Assembly: GCF_027579695.1 (NCBI RefSeq)
Contig: NC_083577.1
Location: forward strand, 93,080,539 to 93,144,538
Length of the DNA: 64,000 bases
DNA from: Neoarius graeffei
Lineage: Eukaryota; Chordata; Actinopteri; Siluriformes; Ariidae
Direction of reading: 5' to 3'
The position numbers and the translations under genes were made by a program. Every line of letters begins with the position of its first letter. Position 1 is the first letter of the stretch. The notes under the pieces were generated by a model. That model worked only from the letters and a program-made list of their open reading frames with translations, was not told the origin of the DNA and did no database searches. Positions 10,512 to 21,846 of this stretch are shown here, piece after piece.

Positions 10512-10820
10512 TGTAGCAGTTCGTGTGGAAGGGTGGAGCACAGAAGACGGCAGGCCAGAACTGAGTTCCAAAAAGCTCTTTTTTATTTGCATTTTTCAGT
10601 ACGAACATATACTCTCCCAGCCACACACATACACACACAAGCCATCTGGTGCAGGAGAGAACCCCCTTCCTCTGCCCTCTCTCTCCTTATATAGGGCATG
10701 GTTGCTGGGAAGACACACAAACATGTTAATTGCTCTCAGGTGTAGTGATTCTGCCACTTACCTTCCCTGACTCCGCCCTCCTGTCACAGACTGGCACTTG
10801 ACCACGCCCCTGCTGCCACA
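10512..10820 (-). repeat. 5' LTR of Gypsy copy 2
   Basis: 309 bp, TGTGGC...GCTACA on the minus strand, with TATATA near 10,692 and AATAAA near 10,585. The flanking TTTGG at 10,821 completes the target duplication. Confidence 0.93.
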
Positions 10821-12916
10821 TTTGGCTTTAAGTATAAGTAGCTCAAACATATCCCCATCATAACAGAGTCTGATCTGGACACTACAAGTGTGCTTGATTT
10901 TCTTGAAAGCGAGCCAGAGTAAGACTGTAGCATAGATTCCAAAGAGTGTTGGTGCTAATTTGCACCCCTGCTTGACCCCACTGTTGTATCCAAAGGACTG
11001 GGTGAGATCACCATCAACGATGAGTCTTGCGTGTACATCTGTGTACATCTGTGTAGATGATTCTGATGAGCTTTGGTTGGCAGCCAAGTTTACCAAGGAT
11101 GATGAAGAGGAGCTCACGGTTGACAGTATCAAATGCCTTCACAAAGTCCACAAAAGCTATATATAGACTTCTGCGCTGCTCTCTGTTTTTTTCCATCAGC
11201 TGATGAAGCGTGAAAATACCATCTATTGTGCTTCTTCCGTTACGATATCCTGACTGCAACTGTGGATATATGGATTCAGCTAGCAGACGTAGCCTCTGTA
11301 AAATAATGTCCGCAAAGACTTTACCAACAGCACTGAGTAGCGATATGCCTCTGTAGTTTCCACATTGGCTTCTGTTGCCTTTATTAAACAGTATGGTAAT
11401 AATCGCATTGATCCAGTCCAAAGGTAAGATTTCTGTAGCCCAGATGATATTAAAAAGGATGAGTAGGAAAGATCTCAGGCAGCGTCCACCATACACAAGT
11501 ACCTCAGGAAGAATTCTGTCAGGACCTGGGCTCTTTCCTAGTCAAGTGTTACTGAGAGCTAGATCAAGCTCATCATCTTCAATTGGGCAGACCATTGCTT
11601 CGATGACTGGGAACTGGTCTATATCGTCAAAGATACTGAAATCAGCATCAGTTGGTTGGTTTAATAAATCATTGAAATGTTCAACCCATCTGTTCTAGAT
11701 CCTATTGGGAGCAGTCAGAAGTTCACCATCTGTAGATTTCACTGAATGAGAACTTCTAGATCTTGGACCATAGACGGAATTTAGAGTTGCATAGAACTCT
11801 CTTTGGTTCTTCTCCTGAGAAAACCGCTCTGCTTCTTCAGCTCTTTGTTGAAACCAACCGTTCTTGAGCTCACTAATACGCCTTCTCAAAACATGTCTGT
11901 CCAGACTCATCTTGAAGCAGTTTTTGAATTTCTTCATCCTGGTCATCAAACCAGTCTTTCTGCACCCTTTTCTTCTTACCAAACACATAGTTAGTTGCAT
12001 TTATTATTTATGCATTTTATTTATGCATTTATAGCTGCATTTATTTCTTATCTAGAGTGTTTATACTGTTTATATTGTTTATTTAAGTTATTCTATTTTT
12101 ATTTATTGCATTACCTGTTTGCACTGTGGGTCAGAGAGGACTGAAATTTCATCTGTGCTGTATGTCGAGCATGTATAGCATATTTGACAATAAAGTTGAC
12201 TTGACTTGATTTTGAAGAACATCTCTGAGCTCATCAAAATCTGTGTTACAAGTAGACAACTTGTCATCGAGAAACTGTTCCAGCAGTGCTTTCTTGTTGT
12301 CATCCATGCATGTGTCAAGCTTCTTGGGTGGTTTGGAACCTTTCTTCTTGTTCTTAATAGAGAAGAGGCACTCAGACACAAGGAGCTTGTGATCAGTGAA
12401 GCAGTTTGCTGCTCGATTGACATTTGTCACTGTAACAAATGGTTTTGCAGCCTTGTTAGATAGTACATGATCAAGCTGGTGCCAATGCTTTGAATGCAGA
12501 TGTTGCCATGTATTCTTTAAGCTGTCTTTTAGCTGAAACATTGTACCCATGATACTGAGCTGAAATCTGGTGCAGAACTCTAAGAGCATGAGACCATTTG
12601 AATTAATCTTTCCGACACCATGTTTCCCGACAACATTTAGCCATGATGTTCAGTCTTTACCAACACATGCATTAAAATCACCCAGAATGATGAGGTTGTC
12701 TTTCTCAGCTGCAGATATGCCAAGCTTTTCGTAGAACTGTTCCTTTTCTTCGTGCGGTCTTAGCATGGTTGGCGCGTATACACTAATGAGAGTTAGATAG
12801 TAACCTCTCCTCAGGTGTATATGTAATGACATAATTCTGTTGCTGACTGGTGTTGAGCTGATATCTTGAGCAGCAAGCTGATTGGAGATGGCAAAACCAA
12901 CGCCTGTGCATCTCAA
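10821..12916 (-). pseudogene. LINE-A: endonuclease and N-terminal RT region
   Basis: This is the upstream half of the LINE that resumes at 5,871. Endonuclease motifs are GVGFAISNQL, SVYAPTM and ILGDFNACVG (about 12,665-12,910), and further along KHWHQLDHVL and DHKLLVSE (about 12,380-12,490). The linker and RT follow: WATEILPLDWINAIITILFNKG, CGNYRGISLLSAVGK, QSGYRNGRSTIDGIFTL and VDFVKAFDTVNRELLF (11,080-11,430). Stops occur near 11,697 and 11,540, and a foreign repeat sits at about 12,000-12,213. It ends abruptly at about 12,907, where Tc1-like sequence starts. It belongs to the APE-type LINEs; the clade is uncertain. Confidence 0.87.
12000..12213 (+). repeat. LINE-type 3' UTR fragment inside LINE-A
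   Basis: AT-rich sequence ending in GACAATAAAGTTGACTTGA, the kind of 3' terminus seen in fish L2/Rex1-like LINEs. It interrupts the endonuclease coding of LINE-A in the opposite orientation. Confidence 0.65.
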
Positions 12917-13687
12917 ACAATTAGAATATCATGCAAAAAGTTCAATGTTTTCCATCACTTATTTATTAAAGTGAAAATTTAATATATTCTAGATTCACTA
13001 CACATAAGCTAAATTTTTTCAAGCAATTTTTTATTTAAATTTTGATAATTATGGTCTCCAGTGCAAAAAAAAAAAAAAAATCAAAATATGACAGAGTATT
13101 TCATTTAAAGTTTGAGTAAAACAGTGTAAACACCCTGTATTTCTCAGTCTAATTCAGCAAATGCAACCACAATCATGGGGAAGACTGCTGACTTGACAGT
13201 TGTCCAGAAGACAATCATTGACACTCTCCAGAAGGAGGGTAAAACACAGAAGGTCATTGCTGAAAAGGCTGGCTGGAAAAGGTGCAAAAGCAACAGGGAT
13301 GAGCACAGCCTTGAGAGGGTTGTCAGAAAAGTTGATTCAAGAACTTGGGAGATCTTCACACGGAGTGGACTAAGGCTGGTGTCAGTGCATCAAGAGCCAC
13401 CATGCACAGACGTCTTCAGGAAAGGGGTTACAACTGCCACATTCGTAATATCAAGCCACTCCTGAACCAGAGACAACATCAGAAGTGTCTTACCTGGGCT
13501 AAGGAGAGAAAGAACTGGACTGTTGCTCAGTGCTCTAAAGTTCTCTTTTCAGATGAAAGTATATTTTGCAATTCATTTGGAAATCAAGGTCCTAGAGTCT
13601 AGAGGAAGAGTGGAGAGGCACAGAATCCAAAGTGTTTGAAGTCCAGTGTGAAGTTTCCACAGTCTGTGATGATTTGAGGTGCCTCAA

Positions 13688-13693
<6 letters not shown>

Positions 13694-13744
<51 letters not shown>
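13694..13744. repeat. (TA)n microsatellite
   Basis: About 25 TA units directly abutting the 5' end of a SINE. It lies inside the transposase coding of the decayed Tc1 element. Confidence 0.97.
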
Positions 13745-13746
<2 letters not shown>

Positions 13747-14095
13747 TGTAGTGGTTAGCACTGTTGCCTCACAGCAAGAAGGTCCTGGGTTCGAGCCCCG
13801 GGGCCGGCGAGGGCCTTTCTGTGTGGAGTTTGCATGTTCTCCCTGTGTCCGCGTGGGGGTGCTCCGGTTTCCCCCACAGTCCAAAGACATGCAGGTTAGG
13901 TTAACTGGTGACTCTAAATTGACCGTGAGTGTGAATGGTTGTCTATGTGTCAGCCCTGTGATGACCTGGAGACTTGTCCAGGGTGTACCCTGCCTTTTGC
14001 CCGTAGTCAGCTGGGATAGGATCCAGCTTGCCTGCGACCCTGTAGAAGGATAAAGCGGCTAGAGAAAATGAATGAATGAATGAATAAACTTGTGT
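13745..14095 (+). mobile_element. tRNA-derived SINE, copy 2
   Basis: It starts at GGTGTAGTGGTTAGCACTG (A box), has the B box GGTTCGAGCCC, the conserved body and a GAATG-repeat tail. The usual first bases of the head (CGGCACGGT) are missing, replaced by the TA run. Confidence 0.88.
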
Positions 14096-14192
14096 GGCTT
14101 GATGTGTCCTCTTCTGCTGCTATCTACTTTGCTGCTGCAAACAGGAAATTTCCCCATTGTGGGATAATAAAGGTCTTCTTATCTTTTCTTAT
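14096..14192 (+). repeat. LINE 3'-tail fragment
   Basis: Short segment ending in CCCCATTGTGGGATAATAAA and ATCTTTT repeats, typical of a CR1/L2-like LINE end. It sits between the SINE and the resuming transposase sequence. Confidence 0.5.
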
Positions 14193-14450
14193 GTCATCTG
14201 TTGGTGTTGTTCCACTGTGTTTTATCAAGTCCAAAGTCAATGCAGCATCTACTAGGAGATTTTAGAGCACTTCATGCTTCCATCTGCTGATGAGCTTTAT
14301 GGAGATGGTGATTTCCTTTTCCAGCAGCACTTAGCACCTGCTCACAGTGCCAAAACTACTACCAAATGGTTTGCTGACCATGATATTACTGTATTTGATT
14401 GACCAGCCAACACACCTGACTTGAACCCCAGAGAGAATCTGACAATGATA

Positions 14451-15639
14451 CACCCTATGGATGGATTTAGTATTCTATGATATTTTCTCTTCCTCTTCAT
14501 TACCTTTTGTCTTCTGCTGAATGAGGCACTCTCTTAGCAGTTAATCCCAGGGGGCAGTCTTCCTCATGTATTCATGGATACTGCTTGTTTCATCCTGGAT
14601 ATGGGGCTCAAAATATGAGATAATGATAGGTTTTGATCTGTCTGCACTGAAGGAGGTTGAATTGACAAAGGATGATCTCAGAATATACGTAGACCCTCTA
14701 CTGCCTCACAGATTGATCCAGGAGCAAACAATCACTGACACAGACACAGCTGCTCAGAGATGTTTCTCATTTTATTGTAGGACAAACATGAGTATATATT
14801 CACATTCAATAGTGTGTTGTAGCAATGTGATTGGATGATGATTTAATTGACAAAGCTATCTATGTATAACGGAAATGGGTGATGAAGCATTACATCACTG
14901 GTTTAGACTACACTACTATATGAAGGAAGAGAGACATTATGTACCATTACATCACCCATCAGGCTCATAATCTTCTGAAAAGAAGAAAGACATTACTGGT
15001 CAATATAATCTTCATTAAGTAGAGAGCAGAATGTGCGAGCGAAGATAAACCTCAAGGCTTTAACTAGCCAAAACAAGTAGCAATCAGGATAGACTGTACC
15101 TGTTTCAAACATGCCAAACATATATTTCTAGCAATGCCCTCTGAGATCCTGAAAGGTTGTCCTTAAGTTTGAGGTCTTACTATGGGACGGCTATATAAGT
15201 GGCATTCACAAGTCATGCCAGCATATGGGCCATAAGTGAGTGTTATGAGAAAGCTAAGATAAAGATTACTATATGTATACTTTATGTGAAAAGGTGAGAT
15301 AAGAAGAGGTCCCCTAAGGATTTCTTGATTGTTGAATCACTCCTGTCAAAGGTGACATTAGATGAGGTCCCCTAAGGACTTTTTGATTGCTATATTGCTC
15401 CTGTCTTTTTGGGTGAGATGAGAGGAGTTAGGGATGATGGAGCACACTTTCAGATGACTTGCATGTATTCACTGTGGCTGGGAGTCAGTGAGGACAGCAG
15501 TTCTTGTCAGCTGCTCTCATTCTGGCTGTGCACTAATACTTGATCACCTGGAAGAGATGTGTGAGTAGGCTTTTCTGCAGGCAGAGGGAGAGACATAAAG
15601 ACATCACCAAGTATACTGCTCAAGCTCTCAATCAAAGCT
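14451..15639. other. Unassigned region with a diverged 58-bp tandem duplication
   Basis: No gene was recognised. Two adjacent copies of a 58-bp unit lie at about 15,293-15,405 (each with GAGGTCCCCTAAGGA and TTTTTGATTG-like parts). A TATATAAG sequence lies at about 15,192-15,199 but no transcript evidence accompanies it. Confidence 0.5.
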
Positions 15640-15884
15640 TAAGTAATCTCCCAAATCACCCAAATGAGGATTGGTTCCCTTTTGAGTCTGGTTCCTCTCA
15701 AGGTTTCCTTCTCATGTCATCTGAGGGAGTTTTTCTTTGCCAAAATCACCACAGGCTTGCTCATTAGGGATAAATTAGTGATAAAATTAGCTCATGTTTA
15801 AAGTCTTTAATTTTCTGTAATGCTACTTTGTGACAATGTCTGCTGTTAAAAGCGCTATGCAAATAAACTTGACTAATCGCTGAC
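15640..15884 (+). repeat. Interspersed repeat with TTGACT tail (family copy 1)
   Basis: Its 3' 245 bp match 18,590-18,817 and, inverted and shorter, 49,271-49,370. It ends AAAGCGCTATGCAAATAAAC followed by TTGAC units, the signature of a non-LTR element 3' end. The class is not certain. Confidence 0.75.
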
Positions 15885-15888
15885 AACT

Positions 15889-16575
15889 GCAGGTGCTAAA
15901 GAAGGTAACTGGACTTGCCTGCAATCCTTGAAGACATTTCACGTCTCATCCAAAAGGCTCCTTTTGTTCTGTCTGACTAGTGGGGAGTTCCAGATATTTA
16001 TCCTTAGTGGACCAAAAGCAACTCTAAGGAGAATCATTGAGGTCAAATGGGTCGTTGACCCTTTCAGTCTTTCTGTAGGTTGTTAGGGTCACTTGAGGCT
16101 GGGTGTGAATGGTGTTAGGAGCCTAGAGGGTCATTAGGGTGATCTGTGGGTTGTTGGCTCTCTCTGCCATCATGTGAGTCATTGAAGTCAGCTGAGTCTT
16201 GGTGAGGATGTGTATTCAGTTTTCTGGGAAGTATGCCAAGGACTGAATTGTAGGTTGGTGATAAGCAGTGTCTCAGACCACCCCCTCTGTTCAGTGATGG
16301 TCATTCCAGGTTGACAAAGATGGCTTCTTTTACTCCTTTTTCAAATGACCAATTTTCTCTGGCTAAAATGTGTACATTACAGTCCTGAAACAAGTGTCCT
16401 TTGTTATTGAGATGAAGATAGACTGCAGAGTCCTGGCCTGTGGAACTGGCTGTCCTGCATTGAGCCATGCACTTGTGAAGCAGTTGTTTAATTTCCCCAA
16501 TTATGGATTCCCCAAAATTCACAAGGAAGGAGCTCCACTCAGACCCATCATCAACAGCATAAACTCAGTCATCAG
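15889..16575 (-). mobile_element. Penelope-like element fragment with inverted joint
   Basis: Minus-strand sequence matches the endonuclease end of the Penelope-like element at 47.4-49.9 kb (SSTGQDSAVYLHL; EKGVKEAIFVNLE at 16,301-16,440). At about 16,505 it switches strand: the plus strand reads GFPKIHKEGAPLRPII, the RT N-terminal block of the same family. Head-joined inverted fragments are common in this class. Confidence 0.82.
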
Positions 16576-16589
16576 CTGGGAGCCACCCT

Positions 16590-16880
16590 TCATTGATATT
16601 CTCGTCTTGTCTCATCTTCTTCCACTTATCCAGGGCCGGGTAGCAGAGGCAGCAATCTGAGCATGGAAGCCCAAACTTCCCTTTCCCCAGACACCTCAGC
16701 CAGCTCCTCGGGAAGAACACTGAGGCATTCCCAGGCCAGCTGAGAGACATAGTCCCTCCAGTGTGTCCTGGGTCTTCCCCAGGGCCTCCTCCTGGGGGGA
16801 CATGCCTGGAACACCTCCCCAGGGAGGCATCCAGGAGGCATCCAAAAGAGATGCCCAAGCCACCTCAGCTGATTCCTTGA
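16590..16880 (-). mobile_element. Rex3 3'-end fragment
   Basis: About 290 bp equal to the last part of the Rex3 at 53.1-56.3 kb (minus-strand motifs [41 protein letters not shown]) plus the short-repeat tail. It is severely 5'-truncated, as usual for LINE insertions. Confidence 0.9.
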
Positions 16881-18589
16881 TGTTTTGCTCCATTAATCCC
16901 AGAACATCTCATGGTGGTGGAGCAATCATAGGGATGTCTCCCCACCATCCCCCGCAGCTGACCTTAGAATCCTTGTTTTCCCCATGGCTGATCCTTTCTT
17001 CTCAGCCAAAGCCAAAAGCTGCCTTGTTGCACCTCTTCTGAAAGGTCCTTGAGTGCCTTTTTGAGTTTGGGGCCAGATACTCCTATGTTCCTCAAGAAGC
17101 ACTGGGTTGATGTTCCTACAAACCCCTGACAGCCAACTTCCACAGGGTAGATGACAGCTGACCATCCTGCCCCTCTGCACTCAGCTGCCAGCTCTGTATA
17201 CTTGTCTCTTTTCCTTTCAAAGGCCACCTCCATCCTTCCCTCCCATGGGACCATGAGTTCAGCCATGATAACTGTCCAGACTGTGGTGGACCATAAGATG
17301 ATGTCTGGTTACAGGGGGGTTGTGGTGATCTCCAGCAGGAATTTAAGCTGCTACTTGAGGTCCACCCTCAGATTCCACTTGCACCCAGAAATTAAGGCTG
17401 ATCTCACCCTTCATGTGGTGTTCTGTACCATTCCTCCTTCTCCAACAAAGCGGATCAGCCATTTTGATGATGATGATGATGATGGTGGGGGTCTCTGGTT
17501 GTTTCCAGTCTGTGGGTTTCCAGAACTTGAGTGAGCTTTCACAAAACTCAGTCATGGTACCACCTGTACCAACCCTGGCCCACTGCTGTTTTGCAACTGG
17601 AGAGGATGTGCTGCAGAGTTGGATTCAGGACACCACAGAGCTAGCAGTTTTCACTGCACCATACCACAGACACACATTGCTGGGATTTGGGAGCATATCA
17701 TAAGTGGATCTGATTAGGAAGCTTAGCCTAGCTTGAGGGATCCTCCACATCTCAGTCCAACTTATGCTCCTGGTGACAACTGCTTCCCACATAGTCCAGC
17801 CTCCTTGCTGCTAATGGCTGAGTGTTTTGATGTTACATTGCTCATCCTCCATCCTGGCTACTTCTGAAATCATCAGCTCCCTTCTTTCCTTCCTCATGAC
17901 TTTGGACCAGATTTTGAGAGCTGTACCCCACCCCAGGCCAGCTGTCCCTGACTATGTCCTGCCAATGATCTCAAGGTGTTTCAGCTGGCTGATGGCCTGG
18001 TCAACTGCTTGCTTGGCTCTCCACTTTCTCCCAGTTCGAACTGGGGTCTTGAAGCTCTGAAAAGATGGATCAGACAAGTCTCTGAGATCTAAAATGAGCC
18101 TTGCCATTCTCCTGTCAGTAGCCCTGAGTGATTGATGTCAGTGGCAGCTTAAGAGCATTCCTTCCAAAGAGGGCTATGCTGGAGAGGCTCTGAGGTGGGC
18201 CCAGCTATTTATGGATGTAGCTGCTGGCTTTGCAGTCTATCCACTATACTGTGGAGGTGGTGATTTTGCATAACTTGAGGGGCCAAATGAGATGCCTGAA
18301 TAGCATGAACTGATAGCAATGGACTTTGAACTTCCCTAGTAGATGGCTTCTGTCAATCCAATTCAGTTGGGGGTTGCACCTGGAGGATGCTCTGGACTCT
18401 TGCGGTGGTGCTTTTGTGGCTGGGGGCTGCAGTTGACTTGCTGACTTTAGGACTGCAGTTGACTTGCTGACTTTGGGACTGTGGTTGTCATGAACGGTTT
18501 TGCACTTGGGTTTCCATCGGTGGGGGGTTTATAGCATCAACTAAGCTGACTTTATGTTAGGACTGTTAATGTTATAGTCATGTTGACTG

Positions 18590-18817
18590 TTGTTGCCCAA
18601 ATGAGGATAGGTTCCCTTTTGAGTTTGGTTCCTCTCGAGGTTTCTTCCTCATGTCATCTGAGGGAGTTTTTCCTTGCCACCGTCACCACAGGCATACTCA
18701 TTGGGGATAGATTAGGGATAAAATTAGCTCATATTAAGTCGTTCAAATTCTGTAAAGCTGCTTTGTGACAATGTTTATTGTTAAAAGCGCTATACAAATA
18801 AACTTGACTTGACTTGA
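18590..18817 (+). repeat. Interspersed repeat with TTGACT tail (family copy 2)
   Basis: It matches 15,640-15,884 along its length, ending AAAGCGCTATACAAATAAAC plus three TTGACT-like units. It inserted in the minus-strand RLE-type LINE. Related sequence may extend left to about 18,380, including a short direct repeat GCAGTTGACTTGCTGACTTT at about 18,430-18,475. Confidence 0.78.
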
Positions 18818-19156
18818 ATCCTCTCCAGGCCATCAGATAGCTGTTCAGTGATTGAGGCAGCTGTATGCTTGTCAGATAGGTCAGTTGTGTACAGCCTTCC
18901 TAAGCTCTGGACAGGCTGTTCCACCAACAGAGGAATCCTCTCTCTACCTGTTGTGAAAAAGATTTTATCATTCCTGACTCCTTTCTGGATTGAGAGGCTG
19001 CAAGACTTGGAAGGTTTGATTCTCATTCTGGCCCATGTGAGAAGTTCTTCCAGTCTTTTAATGAGCCTTGCAGTACAAGCCACTGCTTGGAGAATGTTTG
19101 TGATATCATCCATATAACACCTTAGCACTGGCAGTCATTGGCCAGACTTTGATCTG

Positions 19157-19640
19157 TGTAGAGGAAAATGTAATTTTTAGATTTATTCTTATGCTTTAAG
19201 TGATTTTTAGAAAAGTAAACTTTAAAAGGACACTGTATAGGGGAAGAATATAACTTTTAGAGAACTCAGGTCTCTTAGATACTTAGAAGGTAAGACACTG
19301 TGTATCATGTTTACAGTATGTAAGATGAAGAATGCTGTTTATGTTCTATTTTCTAGGTTAGTAAAACATGCGTATGTGCAGAGACAGTGTTTTGTGATAG
19401 AGAGGGTGCCGAGGCTGGACACCCTGAGATTAAGAAGATCTCTGTTGTGCTATTGTTATTTTGACAAGTATATAACAATGGGTGTGGGAAGGCAGGGTGC
19501 TCTTCTCTGGGTGAAAATTCTTTCATTTGAGAAAGCCCCCTTGGCAGAGGTAATACTTTGAATTCATCTTTTCAATAAATTCATATTTCTGTTTGTTTCT
19601 TCCTAACAAGCCTGAAGTTTTATTACACTTTTCCACCACA
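19157..19640 (+). repeat. Solo LTR, retrovirus-like (4-bp target duplication)
   Basis: It begins TGTAGAGG and ends CCACCACA, with TCTG on both sides (19,153-19,156 and 19,641-19,644). An AATAAA signal sits at about 19,575. LINE coding reads straight on across it (VRGVR to the left on the minus strand, then LPVLRCYMDD), so the boundaries are well supported. No internal coding region remains. Confidence 0.78.
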
Positions 19641-21475
19641 TCTGACCCCTCTAACCATTTGTCTTCTACCAATCAGGATGAAGACTGATGTACAAAGGAT
19701 GGGAGAGATTGAACAACCTATCGTGATGCCTTTCTCAAGCTGATGCCAACCTGATGTAGCCTCCTGTGTTGCATAGCAGACATACAATCTGCCAAAGTAG
19801 CTGGATACCAGGCTCTGGACACAAGATGGGATGTAGAAGAACTCAAGCGCAAATTTGATGAGTTGATGGGGGACCAAGCCATAGGCGTTTTCTAGATCCA
19901 GCCAGACTACATGGAGATCTGACTTCTCATGCTTGGCTGTCTACATCTGCTCCCAGATCATGGTTGAGTATTCTTCACAGCCAGGGAACCCTGGGACACC
20001 TGCCTTCTGGCAGCTGGTGTCAAGATATCTGGTAACTGGTGTATATGGCTGGTGTCAGTATAGTTGTTGTTCAAGAGGTAGTTGGTCATCCGTTTTGCCA
20101 CCACTGAAAAGTTATTTTTTCCCTTCTACTTCCCTTCTACATTCAGTAGGGCAATGCCTCTGAATTGATTGATGGTACTAGAATCTTGTTCTTTCTGTGG
20201 TTTCTGCTCTGCTCCACTCTGAAGGGATGGCTTGAGTCTTCCAGGCAACACTCATCAGCTTTCATAATAACTACAGCACCATGGGGCAGTTCTTGTATAC
20301 CCTGTATGGAACACCATTTGGTCCTGGTGCTGAGGTGGATCTTGCCCTGCCTACCACCTGCTGAATCTCAGTCCATTTGGGTAGTGTTGTGTCAAAGTGG
20401 GAACTTGGTTCAGCAGGAGGGGGCACATACCCTGGCAAGCTGAGTGGGATGTACTTCTTACTGTCATCTAGCTGATGTTTGATGTACTCCTCAAGTTCCT
20501 GCTCTGTGGATTCCAACTTTCCACTCTTCTTTTCTTCCAGCAGGCTCTGGGCATACTCAAAGGGATTGCAGAAAAATCTCACTCTCTCCTTCTCTTTCTT
20601 ATTTCTGTGCTTCCAGATACATTCTGGCCTTTTCAAAGTTGCAAGCCTGCATTTGATCTCTGCCCAGAGTACCTTCAGACCCTCCTTCTCATTCTCCTTT
20701 CTCCAAGATTTCCTGAGTAGTCACCTCTCCTTTACCAGCTTGAGTATCTCTCTCTCTCTCTCTCTCTCTCTCACCTCCCCATTTTCCTGGGAAAGTTTTT
20801 CCTCTGACTCATCTCTCCAAATCTCTGCTTTCCCTCTTCGTAGATGATCATATTGAAGGGGTTTAGCTTGCCAGTTATGCTGCCTTGGAGAGACATCTTG
20901 AGGGTTGTGTGCAGGTTCTCATAGAAGATTCTCCAGGTCTTTTTGTCATTGGCTTTAGGTCACTTCACTTTGGGTTGTTGAATTGGCTTCTCACACGTTC
21001 TTGTGTTGATTTTGTGGGATCATTGCTGGTTGTCTCTTTGTGGTGCTCATGCTGGGGGCTCTGCACTTGTTAGTCTCTGAGGCTGCTCCTCCTGCCTCTG
21101 GCCCACTCCAGTGTTGGAATCAGTCACACTATGGTGTTCAACCTGGCTCTTACTCCTTCCTGACGGATTTGCTGGTGCAGTGCAAGTTTGCAGCTGGTCC
21201 TTCTGGCCACAATTTGCCTTGCCTTGATGGAGTTGCATGCCCTGATAAGTTGTCACTTTTGACCACCCACTGCTGCATTTCCTCAGGATCCATAGCTCAT
21301 TTTCCATTGCTGTTCTGGTCAGTTCCATGATGTCCGTCCTATTTGGGCCATCCTTTTTCTACCACAGTAATTTCCTTTGTACCGTTATCTCTTTAGAGGT
21401 ACATTTAATGTTGTATGTGTAGTATTCCAGAGGTATAGGTAATATGTCATATTTTAGTATTGAAAAGAATAATTT

Positions 21476-21846
21476 CTCATCTCATCTCTAGCCGCTTTAT
21501 CCTTCTACAGGGTCGCAGGCAAGCTGGAGCCTATCCCAGCTGACTACGGGCGAAAGGCGGGGTTCACCCTGGACAAGTCGCCAGGTCATCACAGGGCTGA
21601 CACATAGACACAGACAACCATTCACACTCACATTCACACCTACGGTCAATTTAGAGTCACCAGTTAACCTAACCTGCATGTCTTTGGACTGTGGGGGAAA
21701 CCGGAGCACCCGGAGGAAACCCACGCAGACACGGGGAGAACATGCAAACTCCGCACAGAAGGGCCCTCGCCAGCCACGGGGCTCGAGCCCAGAACCTTCT
21801 TGCTGTGAGGCGACAGCGCTAACCACTACACCACCGTGCCACCCCT
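21476..21846 (-). mobile_element. tRNA-derived SINE, copy 3
   Basis: Complete minus-strand copy. The head (A box near 21,825, B box near 21,785) is to the right and the CTCATCTCAT tail to the left. No clear target duplication was seen. Confidence 0.88.

Larger units (their letters stand above)
5872..10820 (-). mobile_element. Complete Gmr1-like Ty3/Gypsy retrotransposon, copy 2
   Basis: A full-length 4.95-kb provirus-like insertion with two LTRs, a primer-binding site, gag, protease, integrase, RT and RNase H. It is flanked by the 5-bp duplication TTTGG (5,867-5,871 and 10,821-10,825) inside LINE-A. The order read 5' to 3' on the minus strand is gag-PR-IN-RT-RH. Integrase upstream of RT is the Ty1/copia-like order known within Ty3/Gypsy from the Gmr1 group of deuterostome elements. 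Several stops, mostly CGA-to-TGA or CAG-to-TAG, have killed the reading frames. Confidence 0.95.
12907..14450 (+). mobile_element. Second Tc1-like transposon family, decayed and interrupted
   Basis: The 5' terminal region has the CAATTAGAATATCATG motif of another fish Tc1 family. Transposase coding starts near 13,175 (MGKTADLTVVQKTIIDTL), continues in two frames to 13,680 (ATMHRRLQERGYNC; VLFSDESIF with the first catalytic Asp) and resumes at about 14,193 (SSVGVVPLCFIKSKVNAA, then AHSAKTTTKWFADHDITVFD and PDLNP) to about 14,440. A (TA)n run, a SINE and a LINE-tail fragment lie between. Frameshifts and stops are many. The 3' terminal repeat was not recognised. Confidence 0.85.
16910..21330 (-). 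mobile_element. Old RLE-type LINE (NeSL/Hero-like), fragmented
   Basis: Minus-strand coding can be followed from 21,328 to about 16,915. An N-terminal segment (GWSKVTTYQGMQLHQGKANC, a zinc-finger-like end) is followed by the RT start (STSAPGPNGVPYRVYKN near 20,310), GWHQLEKGITIGCSISPIL (about 19,720), the catalytic CYMDDITNIL (about 19,100), EQPVQSLGRLY (about 18,900), and a C-terminal part with KYTELAAECRGAGWSAVIYP and EVGCQGFVG (about 17,120-17,210). No APE endonuclease is visible, which with the C-terminal block suggests an RLE-type LINE; the clade name is tentative. A solo LTR (19,157-19,640) and another repeat (18,590-18,817) interrupt it. Confidence 0.72.

Noticed and set aside
13745..13820. 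Stand-alone tRNA gene
   Set aside because: The tRNA-like head is followed by the conserved SINE body, recurs six times, and lacks a proper acceptor stem.
13679..14053. Protein starting with a poly-Ile/Tyr stretch
   Set aside because: It is the (TA)n repeat read into the SINE.
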